A DNA stretch of 64,000 nt from Pirellulales bacterium (GTDB taxonomy: Bacteria; Planctomycetota; Planctomycetia; Pirellulales; JAEUIK01), in the NCBI GenBank assembly GCA_019694435.1, contig JAIBBZ010000027.1, positions 1 through 64,000 on the forward strand, given 5' to 3'. Numbering within the stretch: the first letter of the stretch is position 1; every line of letters starts with the position of its first letter. This document shows positions 26,820 through 36,692 of this stretch, piece after piece. A program made the position numbers and the translations under genes. Below the pieces are notes generated by a model. That model saw only the letters and a list, made by a program, of their open reading frames with translations. It was not told the DNA's origin and did no database searches.

Positions 26820-27980
26820 TCAGCGGTTCTTCAATCGCGGGTCGAGGGCATCGCGCAGCCCGTCGCCCAGGAAATTCAGGGCAAACAACGTCAGGGCCAG
26901 GGCCATGCCGGGAAACAGCACGAGCCACCAATAGATCTTCACGGCCGTGATGACGCGGATGCCCTCGTTGGCCAGGGCCCCCCAGCTCACGTCCGGCGAT
27001 TGGACGCCCAGCCCGAGGAACGACAGCATGGCCTCGAAGAGCATGACGCGGGGAATCGTCAGCGTCAGGTAGACGATGATCACGCTGAGCAGATTGGGCA
27101 CCAGGTGCCGGAAGATGATCCTTGCACGGCCGGCACCGATCGTGCGGGCCGCCTCGACGAATTGCTCGTTGCGCAACGAGATCACCTGGCCGCGGACTAC
27201 GCGGGCCATCGTGAGCCAGTAGAACGCGCCGACCACGAAGAAGAACACCGCCATGCGGTCGAAGCCCCAGGTGGCCAGGCGCTGTTGCGTTTGTTCGGTG
27301 CTGAGGATCGTGATGATGAAGATCACCAGGAAGATGAAGGGGATCGAGTAGAAGATGTCGACCACGCGCATCATGACGTTGTCGGTCCGGCCGCCGAAGT
27401 AGCCGGAGATCGCGCCGTAGGTCACGCCGATGATGAGCGAAACCAACGTGGCAACGAGGCCCACGGCCAGCGAGACTCGCGCGCCCCACAGCACGCGGGC
27501 CAACAGGTCGCGGCCCAGTTCGTCGGTCCCGCAGATCGACGGCAGGCAGCGCGTGCCGAACACGGCCAGGCGCGTCGCCAGGAGCGCGCGGCTCAGCGGG
27601 CCGAGATCGCCGAAATAGAGATCGACCGCGGCGTCGTACCTGCGCTGCGACTCGGCCGGTTCGAGATCGGCGGGCACGTGGAACATCGGCAGCCGGTCGC
27701 CGGCGGCAGGCGCGAGCGTCGGCGGTGCAAAGGCCCGCGCCGTATCCGTGGCCCGTGGCGATTGCAGCGGCAGCGCGGGCGTGATCAAGGCCAGCAGCGA
27801 GACGATCGCCAAGATGGCCAGCGACAGCATGGCGACGCGATTGCGCCGCAGGCGGCGCCAGGCGTCTTGGCCCAAGGAGACGCCGCGAATCGCCTCGGCC
27901 TCGGCGAGCAAACGCTCGTACCGGGCCAGGTCGTGCTCGGCGGCGCCGGATCGCGGGGGTGAAGCAGGCAGGGTCGTCAC
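26820..27980 (-). CDS. oppC: Oligopeptide ABC transporter permease, OppC-type
   Basis: The 386-aa product is longer than typical OppC (~300). A cytosolic N-terminus (residues 1-45) leads into TM1 (MLSLAILAIVSLLALI). About 90 residues then lie on the outer side, with an extra block before the family motif GTDELGRDLLARVLWG. Five more TM segments and the EAA motif FEAMLSFLGLGVQSP follow. It forms the channel with OppB and docks the OppD/OppF ATPases. The loop before GTDELGRD may interact with the equally enlarged OppA. Confidence 0.92.
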   Translation of the reverse strand: MTTLPASPPRSGAAEHDLARYERLLAEAEAIRGVSLGQDAWRRLRRNRVAMLSLAILAIVSLLALITPALPLQSPRATDTARAFAPPTLAPAAGDRLPMFHVPADLEPAESQRRYDAAVDLYFGDLGPLSRALLATRLAVFGTRCLPSICGTDELGRDLLARVLWGARVSLAVGLVATLVSLIIGVTYGAISGYFGGRTDNVMMRVVDIFYSIPFIFLVIFIITILSTEQTQQRLATWGFDRMAVFFFVVGAFYWLTMARVVRGQVISLRNEQFVEAARTIGAGRARIIFRHLVPNLLSVIIVYLTLTIPRVMLFEAMLSFLGLGVQSPDVSWGALANEGIRVITAVKIYWWLVLFPGMALALTLFALNFLGDGLRDALDPRLKNR

Positions 27981-27984
27981 GCGG

Positions 27985-28902
27985 CTACTCCAGCTTCACG
28001 CGCGGATCGAGCAGCGTGTAGGCCACGTCGACCAGCAGGTTCATCAGGCAGAGCAGCGCCGTATAGAGCAACACGAGCCCCATTGCCAGGGTGTAGTCGC
28101 GCTGCGTGGCCGATTGCACGAAATGAATGCCGAGCCCCGGGATCGCGAAGATCTGCTCGACAACGAGCGAGCCAGTGAGAATACCGGCGATCGCCGGACC
28201 GAGGAACGACACGACCGGCAGCAGCGCGCCCTTGAGCGCGTGGCGAAAGATCACCGTGCGCGGTAAGAGCCCCTTGGCATAGGCCGTGCGAATGTAGTCC
28301 TGGTTGAGCACGTCGAGCATGCCGGTTCGCGTCAGCCGGGCGATGTAGGCCGCGTAGGGTGCGCCCAGGCAGCAGCCGGGCAGGATCAAATGGCGAAACT
28401 CGCCCCAGCCCGCCGCCGGAAACAACGGCCAGACAAACACCAGCAGAATGATCGCCACGCTCGCCAGAACGAAGTCGGGCACGGCGATGCCGATCGTGGC
28501 CAGCGTCCGCAGCGACACGTCGATCCAGCCTTGGCGGCGCACCGCCGAGATGATGCCCACGCTCAGACCCAGCACCAGCGCGAACGACAGCGCCACGATG
28601 CCCAGCGAGGCGGAAATGGGAAATCCCTGGCCGATGATTTCGTTGACGCTGAAGTCGGCCATTTTGTAGCTGTAGCCCAAGTCCCCGCGCACGACGTTTG
28701 CCAGCTCGCGGAGATATTGCCGCGCAAGCGGTTCGTCGAGATGGTAACGGGCCTCGATATTGGCCCTGATCTCGGGTTCGAGCTGGCGCTCGGCGTCAAG
28801 CGGTCCGCCCGGCACGGCGCGCATCAGGAAGAACGAGATCGTAAACACGATCCACAGCGTCAACACGAGCCACAACGCGCGGCGCAGGAGGAAGGCCATC
28901 AT
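27985..28902 (-). CDS. oppB: Oligopeptide ABC transporter permease, OppB-type
   Basis: The ATG at 28902 overlaps the oppA stop by four bases; a second ATG follows directly. The 305-aa product has N-terminal TM1 (FLLRRALWLVLTLWIVFTI), the outer segment RYHLDEPLARQYLRELANVV and the permease core with the EAA-like loop DYIRTAYAKGLLPRTVIFRHA. The C-terminal half has LTGSLVVEQIFAIPGLG, as in DppB/OppB. Six TM segments are expected. Confidence 0.93.
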   Translation of the reverse strand: MMAFLLRRALWLVLTLWIVFTISFFLMRAVPGGPLDAERQLEPEIRANIEARYHLDEPLARQYLRELANVVRGDLGYSYKMADFSVNEIIGQGFPISASLGIVALSFALVLGLSVGIISAVRRQGWIDVSLRTLATIGIAVPDFVLASVAIILLVFVWPLFPAAGWGEFRHLILPGCCLGAPYAAYIARLTRTGMLDVLNQDYIRTAYAKGLLPRTVIFRHALKGALLPVVSFLGPAIAGILTGSLVVEQIFAIPGLGIHFVQSATQRDYTLAMGLVLLYTALLCLMNLLVDVAYTLLDPRVKLE

Positions 28903-30758
28903 CGGATGGAGTGCTCCTGCCAATATTTGGCCCGCGCCTCGGGATCGATCCACATGCCCACGAGCGGATGCACGTCCTGCACGTTCTCGAAAAAGCCGCG
29001 CAGGTAGGGGCGCACAATGTGGATGGTGACGTAGTAATAGACGGGCAGCACGGGCAGCTCGTCCATCAAGATGCGCTCGGCGGCATGCAACGTGGCCATC
29101 CGCTCCGCCGGATCGGCTTGGGTCGCGGCCAGGGCCAGCAGCCGGTCGTATTCCGCATTGCTCCAGCCGGTCTGGTTGTTGGGGCCGTCAGTGACGAACA
29201 TATCGAGAAACGTGTTCGGATCGGGGTAATCGCCAATCCAGGCGGCGCGCGAGACCCAGTAGTCGAGCTGCCTGGTACGGGCCAGGTACGCGGCCCATTC
29301 GAGCTTCTGGGCGCGCACGCCGATGCCCAGCTCGCGCTTCCACTGGTCCTGGATCAACTCGGCAATGGCTTTGTGCGACTCGAGATCGTTGAACAAGATC
29401 TCGAAGGTCGGCGGAAATCCGCGCCCGTCGGGAAAGCCGGCCTCGGCCAGCAGGCGTCGGGACTCGTCGAGGTTTTCGTGCGGGCACTCGGCCTGCGTGT
29501 AGCCGGCGATGCCCGGCGGAACAAAGCTGTACGCGGGGATCTGGCCCGCGCGGGTCACGGTATCGACCACCGCGCGGCGATTGATCGCCAGGGCCAGCGC
29601 TCGCCGCACACGGACGTCGTTGAGCGGGGCCCGGGTCGTGTTCACGCGGTAGTAATAGATACCCAGGTAGGGTTGCGGATTGAAGTCGGGCCGTTTCTGC
29701 CGGAGCAACTCGGGCACGATCGTGGTCGGCACCTGTGGCACCCAATCGGCTTCGCCGGTGAGATAGAGATTGACGGCCGTGGCCGCCGAGGTGACGGCCA
29801 GCGCGTCCACCGTGCGAAAGTGGACTTCGTCGCGGTTCCAATAGTGCGGATTCTTGACCAGCCGAATCCGGTCCCGAATCCGGCGAAATTCCAGCAAATA
29901 GGGCCCGTTGTTCACGAGATTGCCCGGCTTGGTCCATGCCGGGTAGCCATGAGTTTCGATGCAGCGCCGATTGAGGGGCGACAGCGGGTAGAAGCCCATC
30001 AGGCTGAGAAAGTACGGCGTCGGGTGCTCGAGCTCGATCCGCACGACGCGCGGACCCTCGGCATGGATGCCCACGGCATCAAAGTCGAGTAGCACCCAGC
30101 GACAATCTTCAGTACCGGCGCCGCCCCCTTTTCGAAAACGGCGCTCTGCGCCCTCGATCTCGACGCGATAGGTCGCCGGCGCCGATGCCGCATCGTCCCC
30201 GGCCGGCGGCGCGGGCGATTCGATCGACAGCAGCTTGCCGTGCAACAACCGGCCTGCCGCATGAGGCAGCGCACCCGCGGGTTGCTCCAGCAGCTCGATC
30301 TCGACCGGGTCGCCGGGTGCTAGCTGCGAGGTGCTGAAGTCGCGCCCGCGCTTCACGTACCACAATTGATAGGCGTATTCGGCGCCGGTGCCCGGATGCA
30401 GAAAGCGGCGAAACGACCAGACAAAATCGTCGGCCGTCACGGGCGTGCCATCGGACCAAAGTGCGTCGTTGCGCAGGTAGAACCGGTAGGTGAGCTGGTC
30501 CGGCGAGATCTCCCAGCGCTCGGCGACCCCCGGGATCGGGTGCAGGTCTTTCGGATCCCAGCGCGTCAGCCCTTCGTACAGGCTCGAGACGATGCGGCCC
30601 TCGGGCTGGCCCGTGACGATGGCCGGATCGACGGTCTTGATCTCGGTTTCGTTACAGAAGGTGAAATCCGCCTGGGGGAGCGTGGCGAAACTGACGGCCC
30701 AGAGCATGGCCCCTGCCAGCATGGCGGCTGCCGCCGTGGGGACCAACGCTCGACCCAT
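28899..30758 (-). CDS. oppA: Oligopeptide-binding protein, OppA-type
   Basis: The 619-aa product starts MGRALVPTAAAAMLAG with an N-terminal signal or anchor (residues ~8-26). SBP_bac_5 motifs follow: DFTFCNETEIKTVDPAIVTG, SLYEGLTRWDPKDL, AERWEISPDQLTYRFYLR, LWSDGTPVTADDFVWSFRRF and late YDRLLALAATQADPAERM. A ~100-residue insert at about residues 150-245 (Ala/Pro-rich, then EDCRWVLLDFDAVGI) is not seen in E. coli OppA. It captures peptides outside the membrane for the OppBCDF importer. As first gene of the operon it lies behind the candidate promoter at 30815-30843. Confidence 0.92.
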   Translation of the reverse strand: MGRALVPTAAAAMLAGAMLWAVSFATLPQADFTFCNETEIKTVDPAIVTGQPEGRIVSSLYEGLTRWDPKDLHPIPGVAERWEISPDQLTYRFYLRNDALWSDGTPVTADDFVWSFRRFLHPGTGAEYAYQLWYVKRGRDFSTSQLAPGDPVEIELLEQPAGALPHAAGRLLHGKLLSIESPAPPAGDDAASAPATYRVEIEGAERRFRKGGGAGTEDCRWVLLDFDAVGIHAEGPRVVRIELEHPTPYFLSLMGFYPLSPLNRRCIETHGYPAWTKPGNLVNNGPYLLEFRRIRDRIRLVKNPHYWNRDEVHFRTVDALAVTSAATAVNLYLTGEADWVPQVPTTIVPELLRQKRPDFNPQPYLGIYYYRVNTTRAPLNDVRVRRALALAINRRAVVDTVTRAGQIPAYSFVPPGIAGYTQAECPHENLDESRRLLAEAGFPDGRGFPPTFEILFNDLESHKAIAELIQDQWKRELGIGVRAQKLEWAAYLARTRQLDYWVSRAAWIGDYPDPNTFLDMFVTDGPNNQTGWSNAEYDRLLALAATQADPAERMATLHAAERILMDELPVLPVYYYVTIHIVRPYLRGFFENVQDVHPLVGMWIDPEARAKYWQEHSIR

Positions 30759-30814
30759 CCTCGTGACCCTCCGGGGCTTAGACTGCTTTTTGGGCGATGC
30801 GCCCGAACCAACGC

Positions 30815-30843
30815 AATCGTACCCCCTGGGTGCCGGGCGACAA
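30815..30843 (-). promoter_or_regulatory. Candidate promoter of the opp operon
   Basis: On the minus strand TTGTCG (30838-30843) and TACGAT (30815-30820) are spaced by 17 bases. They lie 57 bases before the oppA ATG at 30758, in a 358-bp divergent gap. Confidence 0.4.
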
Positions 30844-30893
30844 AGGTCGCGCCGGTTTCGAGCAGCGACTGCAAACAATCGGTGGAAAATGGC

Positions 30894-30921
30894 TTCAAAG
30901 GCCGTGGAAAAGCAGTAGAAT
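30894..30921 (+). promoter_or_regulatory. Possible promoter in the oppA-arsR gap
   Basis: TTCAAA (30894-30899) and TAGAAT (30916-30921) are 16 bases apart on the plus strand. They could drive the ArsR-type gene, which would leave a ~190-base leader. The remaining gap (30759-31116) holds no gene or RNA that I can recognise. Confidence 0.3.
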
Positions 30922-31116
30922 CGGCGGTGAGCGGTGGACCGGTTCTCGGTCTACTCGATTTCGGAGCAGGGTCGCTCACAGTTGCCCGTGTTCTGACTGG
31001 ACCGTGTTCTGCGGTCCGAACGAGTGCCGCTCGTGCGATCGTCCGTACTGGCTCGCCGCCGGCGAGCGAGGAAGGCGTACCTCGTCTCATTTCGCACTAA
31101 GGATGCTTGAATCGCC

Positions 31117-31521
31117 ATGATTACAAAGCTCGAGGTGGTCGACGCTCCCGAAGTCGACATCACGCCCGTCGCCGAACCCGCGGTCAAAGACCTGGTGACG
31201 GTGTTCAAGCTTTTGTCGGATGAAACGCGGCTGCGCATCGTGATCCTGTTGTCGAACGTGCGTGAGATGCACGTCCGCGCCTTGTGCGAGCTGTTGCGGC
31301 AAAGCCAGCCGGCAGTGAGCCATCACCTGGCACTGTTGCGCGTGGCCGGGCTGATCGAGTGCCGGCGCGAGGGCAAACACAACTTTTACCGCGTCGTGCG
31401 GCAACGGATTCCGTCGCTCCTCGATGCCGTGTTCGCACAGGTTCCGGCAGCGCACCGCTCGATCCGCTTTGCAGACTACGTGCTGTCGTATCGGCCCGAG
31501 GCCGTGGCCGAGTTGGTCTAG
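31117..31521 (+). CDS. ArsR/SmtB-family winged-helix repressor
   Basis: A 134-aa DNA-binding protein. The helix-turn-helix core is KLLSDETRLRIVILLSN...MHVRALCELLRQSQPAVSHHL, with the wing LLRVAGLIECRREGKHNFYRV (shown in parts). The family's metal-binding ELCVCDL box is changed to RALCELL, with a single Cys, so arsenic or zinc sensing is unlikely. It probably represses under an unknown signal. It is divergent from the opp operon across 358 bp, which makes that operon a possible target. It ends only 7 bp from the convergent secreted-protein gene. Confidence 0.88.
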   Translation: MITKLEVVDAPEVDITPVAEPAVKDLVTVFKLLSDETRLRIVILLSNVREMHVRALCELLRQSQPAVSHHLALLRVAGLIECRREGKHNFYRVVRQRIPSLLDAVFAQVPAAHRSIRFADYVLSYRPEAVAELV

Positions 31522-31528
31522 TCGTAGC

Positions 31529-32653
31529 TCAACGGTAGATGCCGTTGACCAGCCGGCGCGCCAGTTCTTCGGCCAGGTCTTCGCCGAGCAGGGCGGTGGC
31601 CTGGTCGGCGCTCGACGCGCGGGCACCGGGCTTTCCTGTCGAGCGGGCCTGATCGGCCAATTGGCGCAACTGCGCCAACAGGGGCGAGCTGCACAGCGGA
31701 AAATCGATCGCGATTTGGTGCAACTTGTCGTTCGGTCCGCGGTAGACGACCGACAACACGGTCACGGGCGAAATCTTGCCGCTGTCGCGTTGGATTGGCA
31801 GGGATACAAAGCGGATCGCGACCGGATGGCCGAAGTCGTGTTCGACGGGCGAAAGCCAGACGCGACAGTCACTATCGGGATGCAGATTCTCGCCGGCGAA
31901 ATCGACGGCATAGTGTCCGTCGTGGCGTTTCAGGACGGCGATGACGCGGCCTACCAGCGTCTTGCGCGAGCCGTATTCCGCAGGGCGGTCGAACGTGTCA
32001 AGCGCGCCGCCGGGAAGCACGTCGGCGATGATTTCCGCCGCAGGGACTTCGCGCTGGGCAACGATGCGATCGATCTGACCGGCACTGGCCGGCGCGGCCA
32101 AGCGCGCGACGAACAATTGCGCGGGCGCGTCGGCCTGGCCCGATACCAGCCCGACGAGTAGGTGGGCCTTCGCTCCGTCCTCGTAGTCGAGCCACTGCCA
32201 CGCGCGTCCCGCGTCGCTGGGCACGCACGGAAAGATCCCCGCCAGCGCGGGTGCGTCGACGCCCGACTTGAGTTGCAACGCCTGGCCATCGGCCAGCGCA
32301 GGGCCCTGGCGGAAACTACCGAGCAGGTCCGCGTTGGGATCAGGCAAGACGAAGACGTACTTGGGGACCAGGTTGAGCCGCTGATCGGGATCGAGGAATG
32401 CATCGCTGGATTGCCGCTGCCAGTAAGTCTCGCCGCCGACGCTGCGGGCATGAACCAACGGCGGGTTCCATTCCTGCGGCGCGGTCGACGCGATTTCGCC
32501 CTCTGCTGGCGCGTCCTCGGCAACGACCACTTCGTCCTCGGCCACCACTGCCTCGTCTTGCGCACGGGCCCAGGGGCTGGCGGGCAACGTCAGCGCTGCC
32601 GTCATCAGTCCAGCGGCAAGCCAGGGGCATGCCCTCTTCACACTACGAGCCAT
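31529..32653 (-). CDS. Exported protein of unknown function
   Basis: The start at 32653 is preferred over 32665 because GAGG lies a suitable distance upstream. The 374-aa product has a signal peptide (MARSVKRACPWLAAGLMTAA, cut after ARA near 31), then an acidic Glu/Ala/Val stretch (VVAEDEVVVAEDAPAEGE). The rest is a soluble alpha/beta-looking domain with blocks LLVGLVSGQADAPAQLFVAR and GRVIAVLKRHDGHYAVDF. No family is recognised. It diverges from the next exported-protein gene across about 200 bp. Confidence 0.7.
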   Translation of the reverse strand: MARSVKRACPWLAAGLMTAALTLPASPWARAQDEAVVAEDEVVVAEDAPAEGEIASTAPQEWNPPLVHARSVGGETYWQRQSSDAFLDPDQRLNLVPKYVFVLPDPNADLLGSFRQGPALADGQALQLKSGVDAPALAGIFPCVPSDAGRAWQWLDYEDGAKAHLLVGLVSGQADAPAQLFVARLAAPASAGQIDRIVAQREVPAAEIIADVLPGGALDTFDRPAEYGSRKTLVGRVIAVLKRHDGHYAVDFAGENLHPDSDCRVWLSPVEHDFGHPVAIRFVSLPIQRDSGKISPVTVLSVVYRGPNDKLHQIAIDFPLCSSPLLAQLRQLADQARSTGKPGARASSADQATALLGEDLAEELARRLVNGIYR

Positions 32654-32857
32654 ACAGCGCCTCATGACGATCGTTTTCTGGTGAAGAACCAAGGGCCGGG
32701 CGGTCAAACGTGGGGCCGGCGTATCGATAGGCCAGATTGACAGCACTCGCGGCCCGCGCCAAGCGGCCCATGCTGGACGGCCACTTGAGGAGCAACCACA
32801 ATGCTCGCTCATCCGTATGGGGCAAGAAACGAGCCGGGGCGCGCGATGGAAGGTGCA

Positions 32858-33871
32858 ATGGTGAAGTGGCGCTGGTTGGCGGTGGGTGTTTTCACATTGC
32901 TGGGCGGCTGGGCACGTCCGGGCCTGGCCGGGGCCGAGACGGTCTGGTTTGCCAAGATGCTGCGGACGGTCCCGGTTACGGACGCCGAGTTGCAGACCGC
33001 GCATGCGGCCAGCACGAATGCCACGGTGCAGGTGGCCACTGGCGAGCCGATGATCGAGGACGATTTTTCTGGACACGTGGTCCACGAGGTGAATGTCAAG
33101 GAAGGCGGCAAGCCGGTCCGCAAGAAGTTGGAATTTGACTACTCACGCTTACCGGTGGCTGCGTATGGCATGCAACTGCGGCCCGAGGACGAAGCCAACC
33201 TGCCGAGCGTGAGCAAGTCGCGGATCTTGAGGAAGGTCAACGGCAACTACATCAGCCTGCAGGTGCGGGTGCTGCGCGACCGATCGACGGGGGCCATCTA
33301 TCTCTATTCGAAGCCCTATGCCGCGGTGGGCGCCTACGAGGGTGATTCGTTCTCCCAGGAGTTCGCGCCGTTAATGGAAGACTCGATGCGCGAGGTCCGC
33401 GGCTTGGGCCTGTTCGTCAAGGCGGGAACCAAGCCTGCAGCGGAGGCGTTTCGCACGTTCGTCGCCTCGACCCGCAACACGATCATGGAGCTGCCGCCCG
33501 ACGGTGGCCAGCCGACGTTTTACGAGAGCTACGAATTGATCCTGGTGCGAGCCCGCGTCGAGGGCGAGCAGGTGACCTTGCATTGCGTAGGGACGAGCGA
33601 CGGCCGCACGGTCTTTCAATACATCAAGGCCTACAGCCCGCCCGCGGCGCCGAGCGATTGCAGCATGAACAGCACGATTCACTTCACCGAATACACGCTC
33701 GCCAAGCAGTCGCCGACGAAAAAGGCCCTGCTGGGCGTCAAATTCAACACGCGCGCGGCAGTGCCGGTGGCCAAAGTCGAGGCGTACCTCAAGTCGCAGG
33801 GCATCGAGGGCACCGCGTTCGAGAATCTGACCGAGGCGCTCGATGCCCTGATCGACGGGGCCGTGCAGTGA
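32858..33871 (+). CDS. Exported protein of unknown function
   Basis: The ATG at 32858 has GGAAGG upstream and opens a signal peptide (VKWRWLAVGVFTLLGGWARP, cut near AGA at residue ~24). The 337-aa product contains mixed strands and helices, for instance RILRKVNGNYISLQVRVLRD and HFTEYTLAKQSPTKKALLGV, and no motif that I can name. It is followed after 13 bp by the SpoU gene on the same strand, which may share its transcript. Confidence 0.7.
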   Translation: MVKWRWLAVGVFTLLGGWARPGLAGAETVWFAKMLRTVPVTDAELQTAHAASTNATVQVATGEPMIEDDFSGHVVHEVNVKEGGKPVRKKLEFDYSRLPVAAYGMQLRPEDEANLPSVSKSRILRKVNGNYISLQVRVLRDRSTGAIYLYSKPYAAVGAYEGDSFSQEFAPLMEDSMREVRGLGLFVKAGTKPAAEAFRTFVASTRNTIMELPPDGGQPTFYESYELILVRARVEGEQVTLHCVGTSDGRTVFQYIKAYSPPAAPSDCSMNSTIHFTEYTLAKQSPTKKALLGVKFNTRAAVPVAKVEAYLKSQGIEGTAFENLTEALDALIDGAVQ

Positions 33872-33884
33872 GCGGGGGCGCCCA

Positions 33885-34400
33885 GTGAGCGCGCAAGACG
33901 ACGACGGTCCGCTCCAAGCACGCCACAAACCGCCGAGCAATTTGGAGCGGCCGCGCGAGTTGGTCATCGCCTGTGCGCCGTTGCGGAGCAACGTCAATCT
34001 TTCGCGCATCCTGCGCACCGCGGGCTGTTGTGGCGTCGAACGGGTGATTGCCTGCGGCGCGGTCAAAGTGGTCGACAAGATTGCTCGCGACGCGGCCACG
34101 ACCGTCCATGTCGAAGTGCACCGCACTTTGTTGCCGCAGCTCGCGCGGCTGCGGGCCGATGGCTTCCGGTTGGCCGCCTTGGAGCAGGCCGAAAACTCGG
34201 TGAGCCTGCACCACTACGCGTTCGAGCGCCGCACGGCCCTGATCCTGGGTAACGAGCGGGAAGGCCTCGACGCGGATGTGTTGCGCCAGGTGCACGACAT
34301 CGTCGAGATTCCCGTTTACGGGCTGCCCTATGCTTATAACGTGGCCACGGCCGCGGCGATGGCGATGTACGAGTATTGCCGGCAGTTCCCACGGGGTTGA
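33885..34400 (+). CDS. SpoU/TrmH-family RNA 2'-O-methyltransferase
   Basis: A 171-aa SPOUT methyltransferase from a GTG at 33885. The three SpoU motifs are present: NVNLSRILRTAGCCGV (motif 1), LILGNEREGLDADVL (motif 2) and IPVYGLPYAYNVATAAAMAM (motif 3, forming the SAM-binding knot). It should methylate a ribose 2'-OH in tRNA or rRNA in the cytosol. The short N-terminus lacks the extra substrate-binding domain of RlmB. The target nucleotide cannot be told. Confidence 0.88.
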   Translation: MSAQDDDGPLQARHKPPSNLERPRELVIACAPLRSNVNLSRILRTAGCCGVERVIACGAVKVVDKIARDAATTVHVEVHRTLLPQLARLRADGFRLAALEQAENSVSLHHYAFERRTALILGNEREGLDADVLRQVHDIVEIPVYGLPYAYNVATAAAMAMYEYCRQFPRG

Positions 34401-34434
34401 GCTGAACCGGGGCTCGGGCGTTTCACCGGCTCCC

Positions 34435-34462
34435 TTGACCGCTACGCCAGGGGGTCTAGACT
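34435..34462 (+). promoter_or_regulatory. Candidate promoter of purA
   Basis: TTGACC (34435-34440) and TAGACT (34457-34462) are separated by 16 bases, 74 bases before the purA GTG. This is the clearest sigma-70-like pair in the window. AAGGAG at 34524-34529 is the purA ribosome site. Confidence 0.55.
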
Positions 34463-34535
34463 CAGGCGTTTGGACTCAAATGCCGCGGAGTGCCAAGGCA
34501 GACCGCGGAGCCGCGACGGCGGCAAGGAGTAGGTC

Positions 34536-35855
34536 GTGCCTGGTACCTGTGTGATCGGTTTGCAATGGGGTGACGAAGCCAAGGGCAAGATCGTCGACCT
34601 GCTCACCGAGCAGCACGAGCTGGTCGTCCGCTACCAGGGCGGATCGAACGCCGGGCATACCGTCGTCACCGGCGGTCAGACCTACAAGCTCTCGCTGATC
34701 CCCAGCGGCATTCTCAATGCCCGCGTCCAGTGCGTCATCACGGGGGGCGTGGTTCTGAACCCCGAGAGCCTGCTCGGCGAAATCGATGGTCTTACGGGCC
34801 GCGGCGTCGAAGTCGGCGCGAACCTGCTGATCAGCGATCGGGCCCACGTGGTGTTTCCCTGGCACGTGCAGGAAGAGGTGCTGGTCAATCGTCCGGGCGC
34901 CAATGGCGAATCGATCGGCACGACGCGGCGGGGCATCGGGCCGTGTTATCGCGACAAGGTCGGCCGCTCGCATGCGGTGCGGTTGGGCGATCTGTATCGC
35001 CGCGGGTTTGAAGAACGAGTCGAACAGATCGTCGCCGACAAGAACGCCATGCTTGGCGCCTTGGCAGGCCCCGGCGAGTTTACGCCGCTCGCGGCGGCCG
35101 ACATCGTGCGCGAATATCGCGGCTATGCCGATCGCTTGCGTCCGCACGTGATCGACACGACCGAGTTTCTGCTCACCCAGCTGGAACACGGTCGCAAGGT
35201 GTTGTTCGAAGGCGCCCAAGGCGCCTTACTCGACATCGATCATGGCACCTTCCCGTTCGTCACCTCGAGCAACAGCTCGGGCGTAGGCATCAGCAGCGGA
35301 GCCGGCGTGCCGGGACGCTATCTCAACCGGATCATCGGCGTGGTCAAGGCCTACTCGACGCGCGTGGGCGGAGGGCCATTCCCGACCGAGCAGGACAACG
35401 CGACCGGCCAGCATCTGCGCGATCGCGGCAACGAATATGGCACCGTTACTCGCCGGCCGCGGCGGTGCGGCTGGTTCGACGCCGTGGCCGCGCGCTACAC
35501 GGCGCGACTCAGCGGCGTCGATTGCCTGGCCGTGATGCTGCTCGACGTGCTGAGCGAACTGCCCGAGCTGCGGATTTGCACCGCGTACGAGATTGACGGC
35601 CAGCGAGTGACCGCGTTTCCGAGTCACGTCAACGAACTCCGCCAGGCGAAGCCCGTCTACGAAACGGTGCCCGGCTGGCAGCGCGATATCAGCGGTCTGC
35701 GCCATCTGGCGGATTTGCCGCGCGAGGCGCGGGCCTATCTCGACCGCCTCGCGGAGATTCTGGGACGGCCCGTCGAAATCGTCTCGGTCGGGCCCGATCG
35801 CGAGCAAACGATCGTGGCCAACGGCACTTATTCGACGCTGTTGGAAACTGCCTGA
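34536..35855 (+). CDS. purA: Adenylosuccinate synthetase
   Basis: PurA joins IMP and aspartate with GTP to form adenylosuccinate, the first committed step to AMP. The 439-aa length fits the family. Motifs are [16 protein letters not shown] (P-loop, with Ala in place of the second Gly of GDEGKGK), [45 protein letters not shown] and the late [11 protein letters not shown]. The start is GTG with AAGGAG six bases upstream. It begins the plus-strand housekeeping block and has its own candidate promoter. Confidence 0.97.
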   Translation: MPGTCVIGLQWGDEAKGKIVDLLTEQHELVVRYQGGSNAGHTVVTGGQTYKLSLIPSGILNARVQCVITGGVVLNPESLLGEIDGLTGRGVEVGANLLISDRAHVVFPWHVQEEVLVNRPGANGESIGTTRRGIGPCYRDKVGRSHAVRLGDLYRRGFEERVEQIVADKNAMLGALAGPGEFTPLAAADIVREYRGYADRLRPHVIDTTEFLLTQLEHGRKVLFEGAQGALLDIDHGTFPFVTSSNSSGVGISSGAGVPGRYLNRIIGVVKAYSTRVGGGPFPTEQDNATGQHLRDRGNEYGTVTRRPRRCGWFDAVAARYTARLSGVDCLAVMLLDVLSELPELRICTAYEIDGQRVTAFPSHVNELRQAKPVYETVPGWQRDISGLRHLADLPREARAYLDRLAEILGRPVEIVSVGPDREQTIVANGTYSTLLETA

Positions 35856-35872
35856 AGCCAAGGCCGCGGATC

Positions 35873-36613
35873 ATGGTTGCAGGCGAGGACACCGCAACAC
35901 CGTCGGCCGAACGTCCCCGGCACGTCGCCATCACCATGGACGGCAACGGCCGGTGGGCGCAAGGTCGCGGACTGCCGCGCGTCGAAGGACATCGCGCGGG
36001 CGTGGCCAGCGTGCGGGCCATCACCGAGCACGCCGCGCGGCTGGGACTCGAACAGCTCACGCTCTACTGTTTTTCGACCGAGAATTGGCGCCGGCCTCAG
36101 CCCGAGGTCGATGCGCTCATGCATCTGCTGGAGCAGTACCTGATCGAAGAGCGATCGACGCTGACAAAGCAAAACGTCAAGCTCTCGGTGATCGGCCAAC
36201 GCGAAGGTTTGCCGGCGCGCGTGTTGGACGAGATGGATCGCACGCTTGAGCTGAGCGCGGGCCACACGGGCCTGCGACTGTGCCTGGCCATCAACTACGG
36301 ATCACGGCAAGAGCTGGTCGATGCGGCCTGTCGCTTGGCGCGGCGCGTGGTAAGCGGCGAGCTGAGCATCGACGACATCGATGAGGCCACGCTGGCCAGC
36401 GCGTTGTATACGGCCGGCATGTCGGACCCCGATCTGTTGATCCGGACGGCCGGCGAGATGCGGATCAGCAATTTCCTGCTCTGGCAAATTAGCTACTCGG
36501 AGATCTGGGTGACGCCCAAGTGCTGGCCAGATTTCCGCGAGGCCGATTTCGATCAGGCCATCGGCGACTATGCCCAGCGGCGCCGAACCTATGGCGGTCT
36601 GCACGATGCCTAG
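35873..36613 (+). CDS. uppS: Undecaprenyl (isoprenyl) diphosphate synthase
   Basis: UppS condenses isopentenyl units onto farnesyl diphosphate with cis geometry to make the carrier lipid for peptidoglycan and polysaccharides. The 246-aa length is typical. Motifs are HVAITMDGNGRWAQGRGLPR (diphosphate-binding Asp and phosphate loop), GHRAG, YCFSTENWRRP, AINYGSRQELVDA and LLIRTAGEMRISNFLLWQ with YSEIW. It starts 17 bp after purA and precedes cdsA, a common arrangement in bacteria. Confidence 0.97.
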   Translation: MVAGEDTATPSAERPRHVAITMDGNGRWAQGRGLPRVEGHRAGVASVRAITEHAARLGLEQLTLYCFSTENWRRPQPEVDALMHLLEQYLIEERSTLTKQNVKLSVIGQREGLPARVLDEMDRTLELSAGHTGLRLCLAINYGSRQELVDAACRLARRVVSGELSIDDIDEATLASALYTAGMSDPDLLIRTAGEMRISNFLLWQISYSEIWVTPKCWPDFREADFDQAIGDYAQRRRTYGGLHDA

Positions 36614-36692
36614 CCGCCCGGAAGCACGCCCCGAGGAGTTCCTCGACCGAAAGCTCGCGGCGGCGTGCGCGAGTGATGACTAAGGTTCCGCT

